Assembly: GCA_949752735.1 (NCBI GenBank)
Contig: OX457037.1
Location: 68,319,255 to 68,383,254, forward strand
DNA: 64,000 bases
Source: Lumbricus terrestris
Lineage: Eukaryota > Annelida > Clitellata > Crassiclitellata > Lumbricidae
Direction: 5' to 3'
How positions within the stretch are numbered: the stretch's first letter is position 1; every line of letters starts with the position of its first letter. Position numbers and translations under genes: made by a program. Shown one piece after another: positions 62,151 through 64,000 of the stretch. The notes beneath the pieces were generated by a model. It worked only from the letters and a program-made list of their open reading frames with translations, made no database searches and was not told the origin of the DNA.

Positions 62151-62187
62151 CACAGAATAGATAAATCGTAGTTTTATTTATTCTGTG
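62151..62187. repeat. Possible P-element excision footprint
   Basis: CACAGAATAGATAAATCGTA, one mismatch from the P-element end at 36023, is followed by a short inverted copy ending TTTATTTATTCTGTG. Only 37 bases remain. The 7-base flanks AATGAAC and ATTGAAC differ at one base. Confidence 0.6.
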
Positions 62188-62372
62188 ATTGAACACAATA
62201 TTATGCAAGCAAAAATCTGTTTAATGTCTAACAGAAAAAAATTCGGTCTTTAGACGATTCGGAAGCATTCTCATTTAGGGTTGCCAACTTTCGATTATGA
62301 AATTTCTGGACGCAGTGCGAGCCCCCACGATTTGAGGAAATTGTAGCGATTAGTATCCGGCCACTTTGGCGG

Positions 62373-62377
<5 letters not shown>

Positions 62378-62426
<49 letters not shown>
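62378..62426. repeat. (AT)n microsatellite
   Basis: About 24 uninterrupted AT units inside the hAT element. Confidence 0.97.
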
Positions 62427-62429
<3 letters not shown>

Positions 62430-63087
62430 CTATATCCCGTCTATAGAGGCTCCGGCGACAGAGGGGCCTACAAGAGTGAAACTCAGTAATTTATCATCCT
62501 TGTATGTAGGCCTATCCCGCAAAATATGTCACATTTAGAACTTAGGCCTATACTTAGAAAATGTGAAAATATGCAAGGTAGGCCTACAAGATCTGTATCA
62601 CAGTATCCTTGTATGGGTACCTTGAAAGCTATAAGGGAATGTGCACAGAAAGTACAAGAGGAATATTGTTTCGTCGACTAGTAGGCCTATAACAAGATTC
62701 AAATATCAATAATTCGCAAACGTGAAGTACATTAAGGTCTTTTTTTTCTTCAGATCTATACTTCTGTTCACTTTGCTTGCAATGCATTGAGCAGAAATTT
62801 CTGCTCCGAAACATAATATAAGAAATCTCTACAAGATTGATCGACATGCATTGAATTTCACACACAGCTCAGCTTTTACCAGTTCAAACCTCATCCGGTT
62901 TCATTCATCAGTCCACATATTTTTTTATCATTGAGAAAATACCTTCAACATGTGCATTACTGATCGGAATTTCTCAAAATTTATCCACCAGTTTCTTGAA
63001 ATTTGGAGCAACACATTTAAAAAGGAATTCTACCCAACATTTATCGATTTTTGGCTTTGTCTTGAGGTTTGGAAGAACTTGTCTTAA

Positions 63088-63313
63088 CAGTGGCGTAGTC
63101 AGGAATTTTTCATGGGGGGGTGGTTTTTTTGGTCTGGCCGGATACCCTTTCTGCTATACAACCCAACAGTATTACAGTAAATAAAAATGGAATAAAGTAA
63201 CAAAGGGAATTGTTTTGTTTTTTCTTATTTAAGTGGATAAATAACTTTAAAAAACTTTTTCCCTAGGCCAATGGGGGGTTTTAACCCCCGAAACTCCCTT
63301 GTCCACGCCACTG
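63088..63313. mobile_element. 226-bp hAT-type MITE nested in the 62276-63744 element
   Basis: The ends are CAGTGGCGTAG and the inverse CACGCCACTG. The 8-bp duplication TGTCTTAA is perfect at 63080-63087 and 63314-63321. A poly-G stretch near the left end pairs with CCCCC near the right. Confidence 0.87.
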
Positions 63314-63752
63314 TGTCTTAAGATGCAATATTCCTTGTATAAGTCATCTCCCAAAACTGTAATTCCACGTGAGCCAATTAATTAATTCTATCAAACTGTT
63401 TAACGACAAATATCATCAAGACTCACTATTTTGATTTCTTCTGGAACATTATTTTCAAAATTGAACCGCTGATTCAAGTAGGCTAATAGGCCTACTCGTG
63501 TCTAGACATTGAGTGCATCTTTCTTGAAACAATTTGCAAATCTCAGACTCTTACAAAGTTTTATTAATAGATTATTACATTTCAGGAAAGTTGTTGTCTT
63601 TGTTGAATGGTGCAACTTTTTAATTTTTCCGTACCCCTATTATTTCTGGACATTGCATTGTCCAGAATGACCTTCCTATGTTTTCCGTACACGGGATGAT
63701 ATTTCTGCACGATCCAGAAAAAATCTGGACGGTTGGCAACCCTATTCTCATT

Positions 63753-64000
63753 TTCCATTGAACATTGAAAATCGTCACCAGCAGGAACATTTGGCTACAC
63801 AGAAGTATTTGACTTAAAATATTCATGTTAAAAGAATAGCTATATACTACTATTCCCACCACTACCACCACCACCACCACGGTCACCACCACAGCCATTT
63901 TTTTGCCCCGAGGTATTTAGGATCCCTCGGGAATTTCGCTCTCAACTACTGCTATAAAACCAGTCCGGAATGGCCCTATTCGTCCGCTTCCAAGCTTGCG
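63753..64000. other. Window end; (CCA)n microsatellite
   Basis: CCACCACTACCACCACC repeats at about 63858-63895; nothing else recognised. Confidence 0.6.

Larger units (their letters stand above)
62276..63744. mobile_element. hAT-type element with nested MITE
   Basis: The ends are TAGGGTTGCCAAC and its inverse. The 8-bp duplication TTCTCATT is perfect at 62268-62275 and 63745-63752. It is related to the element at 13890-14714. Inside are an (AT)n tract at 62378-62426 and a nested MITE at 63088-63313. No transposase frame is left. Confidence 0.87.

Noticed and set aside
1..64000. tRNA, rRNA or snRNA genes
   Set aside because: I looked for tRNA B-box-like words and conserved rRNA stretches and saw none that I could support; a covariance-model scan would be needed to exclude them.

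Overview
The window is nuclear DNA from an animal, most likely a marine invertebrate. The signs are spliced genes with GT-AG introns, eukaryotic transposons of many classes nested in one another, long microsatellites, and very frequent TAGGCCTA-type words. An echinoderm or a relative would fit, but nothing in the sequence fixes the species. Most of the 64 kb is mobile DNA. I recognise one complete host gene and part of a paralogue.

Region 1 (1 to about 8,280) is one end of an integrated adintovirus/Polinton-like dsDNA virus. A tightly packed minus-strand block encodes a double-jelly-roll major capsid protein (running off the window), small virion or membrane-active proteins, a degenerate dUTPase-fold protein, a putative penton and an FtsK/HerA-type packaging ATPase. 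A divergent plus-strand pair encodes a zinc-ribbon/phospholipase A2 protein and a retroviral-type integrase with a chromodomain. Tandem repeats follow the integrase at the presumed element end. All reading frames are open. The polymerase and maturation protease are not in the window and would lie beyond position 1.

Region 2 (8.3 to 24.7 kb) is repeats. It holds a 2.1-kb TA-flanked element made of satellite-like arrays with many perfect TGACGTCA palindromes, a hAT element with a second hAT nested inside it (each with a perfect 8-bp duplication), and a 7.75-kb LTR retrotransposon with 1,447-bp, nearly identical LTRs. That LTR element has only gag, and its gag starts inside the LTR. It is flanked by a 336-bp direct repeat instead of a normal short target duplication.

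Region 3 (24.7 to 42.1 kb) holds a minus-strand gene, rebuilt here from five exons with consistent phases (580 codons). It joins an MLK-like kinase domain to an NHL-type beta-propeller. One kinase exon is tandemly duplicated, and the introns are full of transposons (nested hATs with a foldback, and an RLE-type LINE fragment in a TAA microsatellite). Only 125 bp upstream of its ATG sits a complete P element (36,023-42,127) with terminal inverted repeats, a perfect 8-bp duplication and an intact two-exon, 889-residue THAP/P transposase.

Region 4 (42.1 to 64 kb) has another hAT with CpG-rich ends, LINE fragments, a second LTR element (50,074-55,818, 560-bp LTRs, 5-bp duplication) that encodes Gag plus a protease-like domain but no reverse transcriptase, a C-rich dispersed repeat, a broken mariner transposase, a paralogous copy of the 3' part of the kinase-NHL gene, a likely P-element excision footprint, and a hAT with a small hAT MITE inside it. 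Coordinates and motifs come from reading the sequence; family names come from remembered family features, and no searches were run.
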